Counted from the stretch's first letter, positions 17,683 through 26,209 are shown. The stretch is 64,000 bases of DNA from Deefgea rivuli DSM 18356 (GCF_000620145.1 NZ_JHVM01000003.1:186001-250000), one strand, 5' to 3'. Translations and numbers: made by a program. Notes: generated from the letters alone by a model not told the origin.

Positions 17683-17712
17683 AAAAAGCCACGGGCTAGG
17701 CCGTGGCTTTTT
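17683..17712. terminator. Terminator after the PTS gene
   Basis: AAAAAGCCACGG (17683-17694) and CCGTGGCTTTTT (17701-17712) form a 12-bp stem with A/T tracts on both sides. On the minus strand it ends the PTS transcript 19 bp after the stop, and it may also insulate the S9 gene's promoter. Confidence 0.9.
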
Positions 17713-17730
17713 GCTATTGCAGAAAAATTG

Positions 17731-18228
17731 TTACTTGGTTTTAAACTTGTAAAGCACGGTTTTTCCCGCCTCAACCGAACCACTTGCTACACTTTCCAGC
17801 GCAGTAAATTGATCCGCATTAGAGAGAACCACTGGGCTAATGATTGAAGCAGCATTTGCAGCCAAGTAATCTAAGTCCAGCTCCAGAACCGGATCACCCG
17901 CTTTAACGCGACTACCTTGCTGCGCTAAGCGAGTAAAACCTTGACCGCCGAGTTTTACCGTTTCAATACCAATGTGCACTATTAATTCTGCGCCCGAATC
18001 GGTCACCAAAGCAAAGGCGTGATTGGTGTTGAAAATCTTTACCAATTCACCATCGCAAGGTGCAACGACCAGCTTACCCGTTGGGCGGATACCAACACCT
18101 TCACCAACCGCTTTGCTCGCAAATGCGGCATCAGGCACATCTTCAATCGCCACCACTTCGCCCGTTACTGGCGCAAAGAGAATGGTTTCATTACCACTAA
18201 TAGAAACTACAGGTGCCACGCTTGCCAC
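17731..18228 (-). CDS. nagE: PTS EIIA(Glc)-type domain, probably the C-terminal part of a frameshifted NagE
   Basis: This 165-aa segment is an EIIA of the glucose superfamily, which passes phosphate from HPr to EIIB. Active-site His is in IVHIGIETV and the second conserved His in NTNHAFALVT. The only possible start is a GTG at 18226-18228 without a Shine-Dalgarno. The same frame reads on upstream as an Ala/Pro linker (VAEVAPAAP) right into the A-AAA-AAG site at 18255-18261. In E. coli NagE the EIIC, EIIB and EIIA domains are one 648-aa chain. I infer that EIIA is made by -1 frameshifting as a 666-aa fusion, or that a base is missing from the A run. Confidence 0.85.
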   Translation of the reverse strand: MASVAPVVSISGNETILFAPVTGEVVAIEDVPDAAFASKAVGEGVGIRPTGKLVVAPCDGELVKIFNTNHAFALVTDSGAELIVHIGIETVKLGGQGFTRLAQQGSRVKAGDPVLELDLDYLAANAASIISPVVLSNADQFTALESVASGSVEAGKTVLYKFKTK

Positions 18229-18261
18229 CGGAGCAGCAGGCGCAACTTCCGCTACTTTTTT
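18222..18261 (-). promoter_or_regulatory. Candidate -1 ribosomal frameshift signal in the PTS gene
   Basis: On the minus strand the EIICB frame ends GCA-GCA-AAA-AAG-TAG. A-AAA-AAG (18261 down to 18255) is the heptamer used by E. coli dnaX, and a stop codon follows at once. Slipping back one base continues GTA-GCG-GAA into the EIIA frame. Nine bases downstream, TTGCGCC (18245-18239) can pair with GGTGGCAA (18229-18222) with one bulge. Pairing was judged by eye. Confidence 0.6.
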
Positions 18262-19730
18262 GCTGCAGTACCCAATTGAGCGCGCAATGAATCGGCGATC
18301 AATTCAGCTTTTGGTCCAACGATGATTTGAACGCTTTGCTTGTTCAATTTAATCACGCCACTAGCGCCAAGGCGTTTTGCAGCAGCTTCATCGACCAAGT
18401 CAGCATCATTCACAGACAAACGCAAACGAGTGATACACGCATCGACGTTAGTCACATTGCTTGGGCCGCCCACAACAGCAACATAAGCTTGTGCCAATTC
18501 GGCAGTGCTACCGGTTGCAGCTGCAACTGGCGCAGCAGTACCTACTTCATCAATCAGATCATCTTCACGACCTGGTGTTTTAAGATTGAACATCTTAATC
18601 ACGGCGGTAAAACCGAAGTAGTAAATGGCAAAGAACACCAAGCCTTGTGGGATCAACATATACCATTTAACCGCGAATGGATTAGTCGACGACAAGGCCA
18701 TATCGATGGCACCCGCACTAAATGCAAAACCTGAAATCCATTGCATTGAAGCCGCGATATACACCGACAAACCAGTGAGGAAGGCATGGAATACATACAA
18801 CAACGGCGCTACAAACATGAATGAGAATTCAAGTGGTTCAGTCACGCCGGTAACAAATGAAGTCACTGCCGCTGCAAACATGATAGAGCCAACCATTGCT
18901 TTTTTAGCTGGTTTAGCTGCTTGGTAGATCGCTAGCGCTGCGCCAGGCAAACCAAACATCATGATTGGGAAGAAACCAGCTTGATACATCCCTGTTACAC
19001 CCAGAGTACCTTTGGCAATATCACGACCTTGGAAAATACCAATGTCGTTAATACCAGCAAGGTCAAACCAGAACACAGAGTTCAGAGCGTGATGCAAACC
19101 AACTGGAATCAATAAGCGATTGAAGAAGGCATAAATACCAGCACCTGCAGCGCCCATATCTTTGATAGAAACACCAAAGTTAAATAGCGCGTTGTACACA
19201 ACAGGCCAGATTTCTAGCAAGATAAACGACACGACAATCATTGCGACCGATGTAATGATCGGAACACAACGACGACCACTGAAGAAAGCAAGTGCTTTGT
19301 GCAACTCAACTTGGCTAAAGCGATTGTAAATTTCACCGGCAATAACACCCGTCAAAATACCAACGAAAGCATTGTCAATTTTGCCAAAGGCTTTTGGCAC
19401 TTGATCCAATGCAATGCCTTGAATTTGTGACACCGCGCCAGGAGACAATAATGTCGTCACAACCAAAAAGCCAACCAAGCCTGCTAAAGCGGCTGCGCCA
19501 TCTTTATCTTTAGAAACACCGTAAGCCACACCAACCGCAAACAGAATTGGCATTTTATCAATAATCGCAGCACCGGCTTTGATTAAAAACGCGGCCAATT
19601 GGCTATTTGCACCCCAACCTGTTGGGTCAATCGCATAGCCCACACCCAACATAATTGCAGCGGCCGGTAGTACAGCCACCGGCACCATGAGCGAACGCCC
19701 AATTTTTTGTAGATAACCTAAAATATTCAC
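18252..19730 (-). CDS. nagE: N-acetylglucosamine-type PTS transporter, EIICB part
   Basis: The EIIC domain (about residues 1-375) is the membrane channel that imports and phosphorylates the sugar. It has MVPVAVLPAAAIMLGVGYAIDP, HHALNSVFWFD, FPIMMFGLPGAALAIY and FVTGVTEPLEFSF, as in GlcNAc permeases. The EIIB domain (about residues 405-490) has its phosphorylated Cys in NVDACITRLRL. The start is GTG, preceded by AAGGGGA about 7 bases upstream. The frame ends at TAG 18252-18254, immediately after a -1 slippery heptamer that leads into EIIA. GlcNAc is the likely substrate by similarity to NagE; glucose is less likely. No nagA or nagB is adjacent. Confidence 0.9.
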   Translation of the reverse strand: MNILGYLQKIGRSLMVPVAVLPAAAIMLGVGYAIDPTGWGANSQLAAFLIKAGAAIIDKMPILFAVGVAYGVSKDKDGAAALAGLVGFLVVTTLLSPGAVSQIQGIALDQVPKAFGKIDNAFVGILTGVIAGEIYNRFSQVELHKALAFFSGRRCVPIITSVAMIVVSFILLEIWPVVYNALFNFGVSIKDMGAAGAGIYAFFNRLLIPVGLHHALNSVFWFDLAGINDIGIFQGRDIAKGTLGVTGMYQAGFFPIMMFGLPGAALAIYQAAKPAKKAMVGSIMFAAAVTSFVTGVTEPLEFSFMFVAPLLYVFHAFLTGLSVYIAASMQWISGFAFSAGAIDMALSSTNPFAVKWYMLIPQGLVFFAIYYFGFTAVIKMFNLKTPGREDDLIDEVGTAAPVAAATGSTAELAQAYVAVVGGPSNVTNVDACITRLRLSVNDADLVDEAAAKRLGASGVIKLNKQSVQIIVGPKAELIADSLRAQLGTAAKK

Positions 19731-20254
19731 GACGCATCCCCTTTTTTACATGTTCACCAAAACGGTGAGCTACATTCATTCATGTAGTGTTATTAGCTCG
19801 TAGAAGAAACAGCTGAACCTATTCATGCTTCACAGCCATCTATCGATAGCCTGTGCCGATTATTCGCTGACAAAACAGCAATAGCAAGATTTCTGCGCTC
19901 TATGTTTGTCTTACATAACATTTCACAACAAAAACACCTACTCTCTATATTTCGCGCTAAAGCCATGAATATTGCCGATCTTGATCGATACTTTGATCAT
20001 TACGGATAAGAGCTAGGCCATTCTCTGCTACAAGTTTTGCCATATTGTTGAGTTTGCTCAATAAGCTCAATGGCTCGTGCAACTTCTTAAACATTTGCAA
20101 CAAATCTTTACATTTGACGGACGCATCATCGGTTTTAAAATGCTAATTAGGTTTTTCGACGGCATTTTTCACTCAATCAATGACAGAAGTCGGTTTCGTC
20201 AGTGAATTGCTTCGGTTAGAATGTTTTCTTTTTGCTCACTGGTAAAATCTGCTC
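19731..20254. other. 524-bp intergenic region between nagE and dapA
   Basis: No gene was recognised. It must hold divergent promoters. Near nagE there are two adjacent hairpins in the leader: CACC-AAAAC-GGTG at 19755-19767 and CTACAT...ATGTAG at 19770-19787. At 19977-19999 three GATC sites cluster within 23 bp, including the dyad TGATC-N8-GATCA (19982-19999). Either could be regulatory. No NagC or GntR-family operator was identifiable by eye. Confidence 0.45.
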
Positions 20255-21130
20255 ATGCTTACAGGAAGCCTAGTTGCGTTAGTCACTCCGATGGATGCGG
20301 ATGGTCAAATCAATTATTCAGCGCTTCGAGCGCTGGTTGACTGGCATATCGAACAAGGCACCGACGGACTAGTTGCCGTTGGCACGACGGGAGAATCTCC
20401 AACAGTTTCAGTCGATGAACACATCGAAATTGTCAAAACAGTCGTTGAGCAAGCCGCAGGACGCGTTCCAGTGATTGCCGGAACCGGCGCCAACTCAACC
20501 CGCGAAGCGATCTACCTTTCTGAGCGTGCGCTATCCGTTGGTGCAAATTATGGTTTGAGTGTCGTTCCCTACTATAACAAGCCATCGCAAAATGGTTTGT
20601 ACTTGCATTTTAAAGCAATTGCAGAAAACACGGCGCTTCCTACCCTGCTGTATAACGTGCCAGGCCGTACCGTGTGTGACCTAGCGAACGATACCGCCCT
20701 TAAATTGGCGGAGCTAGCAAATATTGTCGGGATCAAAGATGCCACCGGAAATATGGAACGCGCCGCAGACTTAATGCTTCGCGCACCTAAGGATTTTGCT
20801 TTCTATAGCGGTGACGATGCATCGACACTGCCTTTTATTTTACTCGGTGGTCACGGTACGATTTCAGTCACCGCCAATGTGGCCCCCAAAGCCATGCATG
20901 AAATGTGCAGTGCAGCGCTCAAAGGCGATATTGCTGGTGCAAAATTAATCAATGATCGCTTACAGAGCCTACATAAACATCTCTTCATTGAAGCCAACCC
21001 AATCCCAGTTAAATGGGCACTTGAAGAAATGGGTAAAATTCCCGCAGGAATTCGCTTGCCATTAACTCGCCTAGTCGACAGTGCTCAGGGTATAGTGCGG
21101 CAAGCTCTCATTCAGGCTAATGCCTTATAA
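20255..21130 (+). CDS. dapA: 4-hydroxy-tetrahydrodipicolinate synthase DapA
   Basis: DapA condenses pyruvate with aspartate semialdehyde in the first committed step to lysine and diaminopimelate. The 291-aa TIM-barrel protein shows GTTGESPTV, YYNKPSQ (with the proton-relay Tyr), YNVPGRT, the Schiff-base Lys in GIKDATGN (near residue 161) and GDDAS. Length matches E. coli DapA (292). It is followed after 35 bp by bamC, the same order as dapA-bamC (nlpB) in E. coli. Confidence 0.96.
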   Translation: MLTGSLVALVTPMDADGQINYSALRALVDWHIEQGTDGLVAVGTTGESPTVSVDEHIEIVKTVVEQAAGRVPVIAGTGANSTREAIYLSERALSVGANYGLSVVPYYNKPSQNGLYLHFKAIAENTALPTLLYNVPGRTVCDLANDTALKLAELANIVGIKDATGNMERAADLMLRAPKDFAFYSGDDASTLPFILLGGHGTISVTANVAPKAMHEMCSAALKGDIAGAKLINDRLQSLHKHLFIEANPIPVKWALEEMGKIPAGIRLPLTRLVDSAQGIVRQALIQANAL

Positions 21131-21165
21131 TCGTTTTTTGTCGTCCTCCATTTACGGATACAAAC

Positions 21166-22308
21166 ATGCAGCAAAAGAAATTAGCTTTATATCTCTCTAG
21201 TTTGTTCGTAGCCGCCAGCCTAGTTGGCTGCTCCTCCGATCAAATGCTTATGCAAAGTAAAGTGGACTACCGTGGTGGTAGCGATAATTTATCCAGGAAT
21301 CCACTTGAAGTGCCACCAGACTTGAGCGCGGTCACCTCAAATGCGAATTTCGCAGTGCCAAAAAGCGCTGTGTTAGCCAATGAAGCTCAGCCACAGAAAA
21401 ATACCGGCAATGTATTGCCGATTTTCGAAAATGCAAAACTAGTTCAAGCCGATGGCGCTCGCTGGCTTGTGATTAAAGGCGATCCTGTTAAAACTTGGCC
21501 TGAAATCCGTGAGTTTTGGCTAGGTCACGGCTTTTTGCTCTCGCAGGACAATGAGCAAACTGGCGTAATGGAAACGGACTGGCTAGAAAATCGTGCAGCA
21601 CTGCCGACTGACTTTGTTACCAATTTACTGCGTAAAGTTGCTGATAGCTTTATCTCAACGGGCGAGCTGGATAAATTCCGCACTCGGATGGAGCGCGGCA
21701 CTGAGCCCGGCACGCTAGAAATCTACATCACTCACCGTGGGATGATAGAAGTCTTTGCTGATGGCTCGCAAGAGGCAAAAGGTGGCGACACCGCCACAGT
21801 GAGCGGCAAAACGATTTGGACCCCACGCCCGTCTGATCCTGAGCTTGAAGTTGAAATGCTAAAACTGATGTTGCAGCAATTTGGCATGACTAAAGAGCAA
21901 GCAGCCAGCACAATTAAAACGGCCGAAGTTCAAACCTCCCGCGCCACATTAGTTGCCTCAGGCAGCAAGCTCGAATTAGCCGACAGCTTTGATCGCGCTT
22001 GGCGCCGTGTCGGCTTAGCGTTTGATCGAATTGGTTATGTTGTTGAGGACCGCAACCGTGCCGAAGGTACATTCACGATTCAACGCGCGGCAGCCAATAT
22101 CGAAAAAGAAAAATCAACTGAATACTTTAGCAACTTGGCCTTCTGGCGCAGTAAGGATGCACCAAAAGAAGGTAATTTGCAGCAATATCAGGTCAAATTA
22201 AAAACCGAGCTCAATCGCACAATCATTTCTGTGAAACCGATGAGCGGCGGTGCCGATGAAGCGACTGGTAAGAAAATCTTGCAGGATTTACTGCTACAGC
22301 TGAAATAA
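21166..22308 (+). CDS. bamC: Outer-membrane assembly lipoprotein BamC
   Basis: BamC is an accessory lipoprotein of the BAM complex that folds proteins into the outer membrane. The 380-aa product has a lipoprotein signal ending LVGC (lipid-modified Cys near residue 22). An unstructured N-terminal part carries DYRGGSDNLSRNPLEVPPDL, the segment that in E. coli contacts BamD. Two helix-grip domains follow (about residues 90-215 and 265-378). ASGSKLELADSFDRAWRRVGLAFDRIGY is typical of the second. Gene order after dapA supports the call. Confidence 0.92.
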   Translation: MQQKKLALYLSSLFVAASLVGCSSDQMLMQSKVDYRGGSDNLSRNPLEVPPDLSAVTSNANFAVPKSAVLANEAQPQKNTGNVLPIFENAKLVQADGARWLVIKGDPVKTWPEIREFWLGHGFLLSQDNEQTGVMETDWLENRAALPTDFVTNLLRKVADSFISTGELDKFRTRMERGTEPGTLEIYITHRGMIEVFADGSQEAKGGDTATVSGKTIWTPRPSDPELEVEMLKLMLQQFGMTKEQAASTIKTAEVQTSRATLVASGSKLELADSFDRAWRRVGLAFDRIGYVVEDRNRAEGTFTIQRAAANIEKEKSTEYFSNLAFWRSKDAPKEGNLQQYQVKLKTELNRTIISVKPMSGGADEATGKKILQDLLLQLK

Positions 22309-22310
22309 AC

Positions 22311-22343
22311 AAAGTCGGATCTAACTTGTTTAGATCCGACTTT
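22311..22343 (+). terminator. Terminator hairpin after bamC
   Basis: A 14-bp perfect stem AAAGTCGGATCTAA / TTAGATCCGACTTT with a 5-nt loop begins 3 bp after the bamC stop. The following sequence is moderately T-rich. Confidence 0.75.
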
Positions 22344-22364
22344 AATTTAGCAAAAAATAGGCGT

Positions 22365-22394
22365 AAAAAAATCGACTCGAAAGTCGATTTTTTT
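22365..22394. terminator. Bidirectional terminator between bamC and the phasin gene
   Basis: AAAAAAATCGACT (22365-22377) pairs with AGTCGATTTTTTT (22382-22394). A and T tracts flank it, so it should stop transcription from both convergent genes. Confidence 0.88.
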
Positions 22395-22408
22395 ATTGCT
22401 GCGTGCAA

Positions 22409-22945
22409 TTATTTTGCGGTACGAGCAACTGTTTTTGCGCCAGTTTCGACGGCAGCAACTGCAGCTTCAGCAATATTGCCAGCGATGCGTTGGCCTGTTT
22501 TGTTGATTGCATCGTAAGCGTTATTCGCGCTTTCAACTGCATTTTTCAAAACATTCACAGCGGCGCTAGACGCTGGTGCTTGTGCAACCGCTTTATCCAA
22601 AGAAGACACCAAGTTTTTATTGAATTCCAAAACTTGTTCTTCAACCAGTTTGTTCAATTCAGCTTGAGTCGAGCTAGCAGCTTCGTAAACAGTGCGAGCA
22701 ACTGCGATTGTTTTTTCAACGTTAGGTTGTGCAAGGCCTTTTTGCAACTCAACCAAGTCTTGAATGTTTTTCACGCCTGACAACGCTTTTGCTGTTTCTG
22801 CGTTTTCAGTCATCAAATCACGTGCAATGCCCATTTGCAATTGAAACAAACGCTCAACACCAGCAAGAGCGATATTTGTTAGGCGCAAAGATTTTTCTAG
22901 GTTAGCTTGACCAAGTTCAGCAAATTGTTGTTGAGCGTTAAACAT
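22409..22945 (-). CDS. phaP: Phasin (PHB granule-associated protein)
   Basis: Phasins coat intracellular polyhydroxybutyrate granules. The 178-aa protein is almost wholly amphipathic helix and begins MFNAQQQFAELGQANLEKSL, matching the phasin 2 family of betaproteobacteria (usual length 180-190). The C-terminus is Ala/Val-rich. GGAG lies 8 bases before the ATG. The upstream region has a sigma-70-like promoter flanked by two TGC-N3-GCA dyads, the pattern bound by the phasin repressor PhaR. With phaB at 59444 it indicates that this organism stores PHB. Confidence 0.93.
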   Translation of the reverse strand: MFNAQQQFAELGQANLEKSLRLTNIALAGVERLFQLQMGIARDLMTENAETAKALSGVKNIQDLVELQKGLAQPNVEKTIAVARTVYEAASSTQAELNKLVEEQVLEFNKNLVSSLDKAVAQAPASSAAVNVLKNAVESANNAYDAINKTGQRIAGNIAEAAVAAVETGAKTVARTAK

Positions 22946-22969
22946 TGTAAATCTCCAAGGGTTGAATTG

Positions 22970-23039
22970 TGCACTGCATCAATTGCTATTTTTATACCAG
23001 CAACATGCAATGTCAAGCAATTTATTGTGCAACGCACAA
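22970..23039 (-). promoter_or_regulatory. Phasin promoter flanked by two PhaR-like boxes
   Basis: On the minus strand TTGACA (complement of 23011-23016) is followed by TATAAAAAT (22988-22996), with somewhat short spacing depending on the -10 chosen. TGCACTGCA (22970-22978) lies near the expected transcription start. TGCAACGCACAA (23028-23039) lies within a 7-3-7 dyad just upstream of the -35. TGC-N3-GCA is the known PhaR recognition pattern; regulation here is inferred. Confidence 0.6.
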
Positions 23040-25385
23040 TTACCCGCCAGCCTGTTTGTGCCGGATCGCCAAAATGGCCTGATTTCGCAATGTTTTCAAT
23101 AGATTCAACTGATCAGATGGGATAACTAAATCGTGCGCGCAGCGTTTATCGCCATAAAATAAGCCAATCGGTTTTTTATCGATCACCAAAGGAAACACAA
23201 TGAGTGTCTGTGCTGGCACCAAGGCTCGGTACCAGCTAGGGATCCGCTGCGTAATGCTCTCTGCATTAATGTCTTCAACAAACACATCCGCCTGCTTCGC
23301 CATCACCAATTGAAACACATCCGACACGGGCTCCAGCTTGAACTGAAATTTAGGAATGATTTTTTCAATTTCAAATCCAAAGCCAAATCGGGCACTCATG
23401 CAGCCCAGCTTGACATCGCGCGTACAGAAAAGCACTCGATCAAAACCCACACTGCGGTACATCGTTTCCAAAATCATTCGTAGTAAATCATTGAGCTTAA
23501 ACTCCCCCACCAGCGTATTCGTAATATCTTGTACTCCTGCAGCCAGCATCGCAGCAGGGCTATTGCCTGACACCTGATCGGGTGAAATACTCGCGGCCAT
23601 TCTGGCTTCGTGCAATGCATCCTTCTCTATTGCATGCTGATTGGGCAGTTCTTTATACCCAGCCAGCTTCATCAAATTTCGCGCAAAGGCACTGCCTTTC
23701 AGATCAATTCCTAGAATCGACAAGTACGATAAATAGTTCTTCGCCGCATCAGTCAATAAATCATGATAGGCTCGCTCTTTCCAACTTAATGCTGGCGCAT
23801 ATTGCTGCACAATCGCGAGCAATGCACTGTTTGCGCTACTGGCTGGTGCCCCCACGACGGGTACTAAATCAGCCGCTAAATTAGAGAAAATACGTAAACG
23901 CTCAGTTTGCGTTTGCGGGGCACGAATGAGCTGAGGCAATTCGCGCATACTGCTGACAATCCGTTCAGGAAAATTCCAACTTTGCACCACCGACACACCC
24001 AATTCGCGATACGAAATACCCAGTACTGCTTCTGCGGCAACGGCTTCAGTTTCTTGGGTTTGCTCTTGTCGCTTACCAATTTCAACACTTTCCTCGTGAA
24101 AATAATACAAAGTCAGTAAACGCCCCATTTGCTGAAACATGCCGCAAATCAGCGCCTCCTCAACATCACGCCACGCGCTTTTCACGCCTAATTCACGCGC
24201 AAGTACGCCACAAAAAAAACTTTGCAACACCGCCTCACGCAATCGCTCCGCCTGCCCTTTGTTTTGCATGTGTTCAAATAGCAATAAAGTAATTGCTAAA
24301 TTACGCACCGTATCAAAACCTAAAATGACAATCGCCCGCGAAATTGTACTAATTGAACCACCAAATTGCCCATAACTGGCCGAGTTCACCATTTTTAGTA
24401 ATTTATTGGTGAGCGAGAAATCTTGCAAAATGACGCCAGATAAATTCTGTAACTTCTCACCATCAACGTCGCTAAGTCGATTGATCGCGCTAATCGTTTG
24501 CGACAAAGAAGGAAAATCCGCCGTATGCCGCATTCGGCGCAACAAAAAATCCAAAGTGCTATTTTTGCTTTGCACCTCTGGCGAGTCCGTTGATCCTGCC
24601 CCACTCAATTCGAACCAGTCTGCGAGTGCCGCACGCATCGCCCCCGCATCGGCATAGCGCTCTTGCGGGTTTTTAAACAAGGCCACCATCACCAGATGGT
24701 CAAGCTGCGGATCAATGGCCGTGTTTAATTGTGATGGCGGCAAAAAAGCTTCATTCGCGGTGCGATGCAAAATCGCGTAAACCGACTCGCCTTCTGCAGC
24801 CATTGTTCCGGTGAGCATTTGATACAGCAAAATACCGCAAGCAAACACATCCGCCTGTGTGCCTATGGGTAAGTTGGCAATCACTTCTGGCGCCATATAA
24901 CCCACCGTACCCATCATCCTCTCGCTCGTTTCACCGTGAGCGGTCGCAACGCCAAAATCCATAATACGAGGCCGAGCAGTGCTATCGATCATGATATTTT
25001 GCGGCTTGATGTCACGGTGAATCACGCCAATCTGATGCGCAGCAAAGAGACCCTCCAAAATGGCCAGAATCAATCTCACCGCAGCCACCGGCGTAAGTGG
25101 CCCAGATTGCTTTAGCCGCTCAGCCAAGGTCTGCCCTTCAACATACTCAAAAACCAGACAGGGATGGCCGTGCTCGGCAAACGCGTCAAATAAAGCAACC
25201 ACATTGGGATGTTGTAACTGACTAACGACCTGTGCTTCATTGGCTAAATGGATGGGCTGGCTATGCAAGACTTTGATCGCGACATGCCGATTCAATTGCG
25301 TGTCTTTGGCCAAGTAAACCAGACCTTGTGCACCTTGCCCTAACTTCTTTTCGACGACAAAGCGTCCGTTGGCAAAGTTTTTCAT
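23040..25385 (-). CDS. Ser/Thr protein kinase with HDOD and GAF domains
   Basis: This 781-aa cytoplasmic protein joins three signalling modules. Residues about 1-260 form a Hanks-type kinase with GQGAQGLVYLA (P-loop), VAIKV (Lys), HRDIKPQNIM (catalytic loop), MDFGVA and GYMAPEV, all intact. Residues about 290-490 form an HDOD domain (LLKMVNSASYGQFGGSISTISRAIVILGFD). The last 180 residues look like a GAF sensor. No membrane helix is visible. The fusion suggests a regulator that senses a small molecule and phosphorylates partners, but targets are unknown. Its stop abuts the upstream PhaR-like dyad of the phasin gene; it is not obviously in an operon. Confidence 0.88.
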   Translation of the reverse strand: MKNFANGRFVVEKKLGQGAQGLVYLAKDTQLNRHVAIKVLHSQPIHLANEAQVVSQLQHPNVVALFDAFAEHGHPCLVFEYVEGQTLAERLKQSGPLTPVAAVRLILAILEGLFAAHQIGVIHRDIKPQNIMIDSTARPRIMDFGVATAHGETSERMMGTVGYMAPEVIANLPIGTQADVFACGILLYQMLTGTMAAEGESVYAILHRTANEAFLPPSQLNTAIDPQLDHLVMVALFKNPQERYADAGAMRAALADWFELSGAGSTDSPEVQSKNSTLDFLLRRMRHTADFPSLSQTISAINRLSDVDGEKLQNLSGVILQDFSLTNKLLKMVNSASYGQFGGSISTISRAIVILGFDTVRNLAITLLLFEHMQNKGQAERLREAVLQSFFCGVLARELGVKSAWRDVEEALICGMFQQMGRLLTLYYFHEESVEIGKRQEQTQETEAVAAEAVLGISYRELGVSVVQSWNFPERIVSSMRELPQLIRAPQTQTERLRIFSNLAADLVPVVGAPASSANSALLAIVQQYAPALSWKERAYHDLLTDAAKNYLSYLSILGIDLKGSAFARNLMKLAGYKELPNQHAIEKDALHEARMAASISPDQVSGNSPAAMLAAGVQDITNTLVGEFKLNDLLRMILETMYRSVGFDRVLFCTRDVKLGCMSARFGFGFEIEKIIPKFQFKLEPVSDVFQLVMAKQADVFVEDINAESITQRIPSWYRALVPAQTLIVFPLVIDKKPIGLFYGDKRCAHDLVIPSDQLNLLKTLRNQAILAIRHKQAGG

Positions 25386-25874
25386 CGCAGACGTCCTTTT
25401 TTATTCCTTTCAATATAGGCCTTCACCTGCAAAAACGAAGGGCAATACGGTGAATGGGGTAGAAATCGTGAAGAATTATTTAGAATTGATAAAAATTTTC
25501 TGTCATTGAGAGCCGCACCACTCGTAGCATCACATCAAAAAATCTGCAGGCATTTATTTTGAGGGTGATATCAAAATATACAGGATGTATATCTATGAAG
25601 ACATTATTAACCCTAGTCTACAATCAAATACCCTTAAAATAAACTAAGTAGCCCACAACTTAAAAATCAGCGCATCCCGCCGCATTTACCCATCTGACAA
25701 GTGGCTTATCGCCCTTAAAAAATATTCTTCACCTTGTATCTGATTCAACGCAGAACTTTCATGCCTGACTTTTGTCATGATGAAACCATCCACTAGGATG
25801 TAACGCGGTGGATTTTACGGGCTACACCCGCTAGAATAGTCCGCCTTTGTTTGGCTTACACACTGGAACTTAAT
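25386..25874. other. 489-bp intergenic region upstream of yajC
   Basis: No gene or known RNA was recognised. The region is AT-rich and must carry divergent promoters for the kinase and the yajC-secDF operon. A perfect dyad ATATAC-AGGAT-GTATAT lies at 25576-25592. A 15-codon open frame (25594-25641) follows an AGGA, but is too short to claim as a gene. The usual upstream neighbours of yajC, tgt and queA, are absent here. Confidence 0.45.
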
Positions 25875-26201
25875 ATGTTGATAGCACCCGCCTTCGCTAA
25901 TGCTGCTGCGTCAAGCACAGAAGCAAGTTTTATGTCATTTCTGCCAATGATCGCCATTTTTGCTATTTTCTGGTTTTTGATGATTCGTCCACAACAGAAA
26001 AAAGCCAAAGAACTTCGTGCGATGCTGGATGCTTTGCAAAAAAATGACGAAGTCGTCACCACCGGTGGCGTCATTGGTAAAGTCGTTAAATTGAACGAAC
26101 AATTTGTCACTCTTGAATTAGCCGACAACGTTGAGATCCTCATTCAGCGCGCTGCAATTGGTCAGCGTCTGGAAAAAGGCACCCTAAAAAACAATAAATA
26201 A
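25875..26201 (+). CDS. yajC: Sec translocon accessory protein YajC
   Basis: YajC is a small inner-membrane partner of SecDF. The 108-aa protein has one membrane helix (about residues 20-38, FLPMIAIFAIFWFLMIRPQQKK) followed by the conserved cytoplasmic domain with NDEVVTTGGVIGKV. The frame stays open to a TTG at 25851, but the ATG at 25875 gives the usual 110-aa length. It is the first gene of yajC-secD-secF. Confidence 0.95.
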   Translation: MLIAPAFANAAASSTEASFMSFLPMIAIFAIFWFLMIRPQQKKAKELRAMLDALQKNDEVVTTGGVIGKVVKLNEQFVTLELADNVEILIQRAAIGQRLEKGTLKNNK

Positions 26202-26209
26202 TCAATGAT

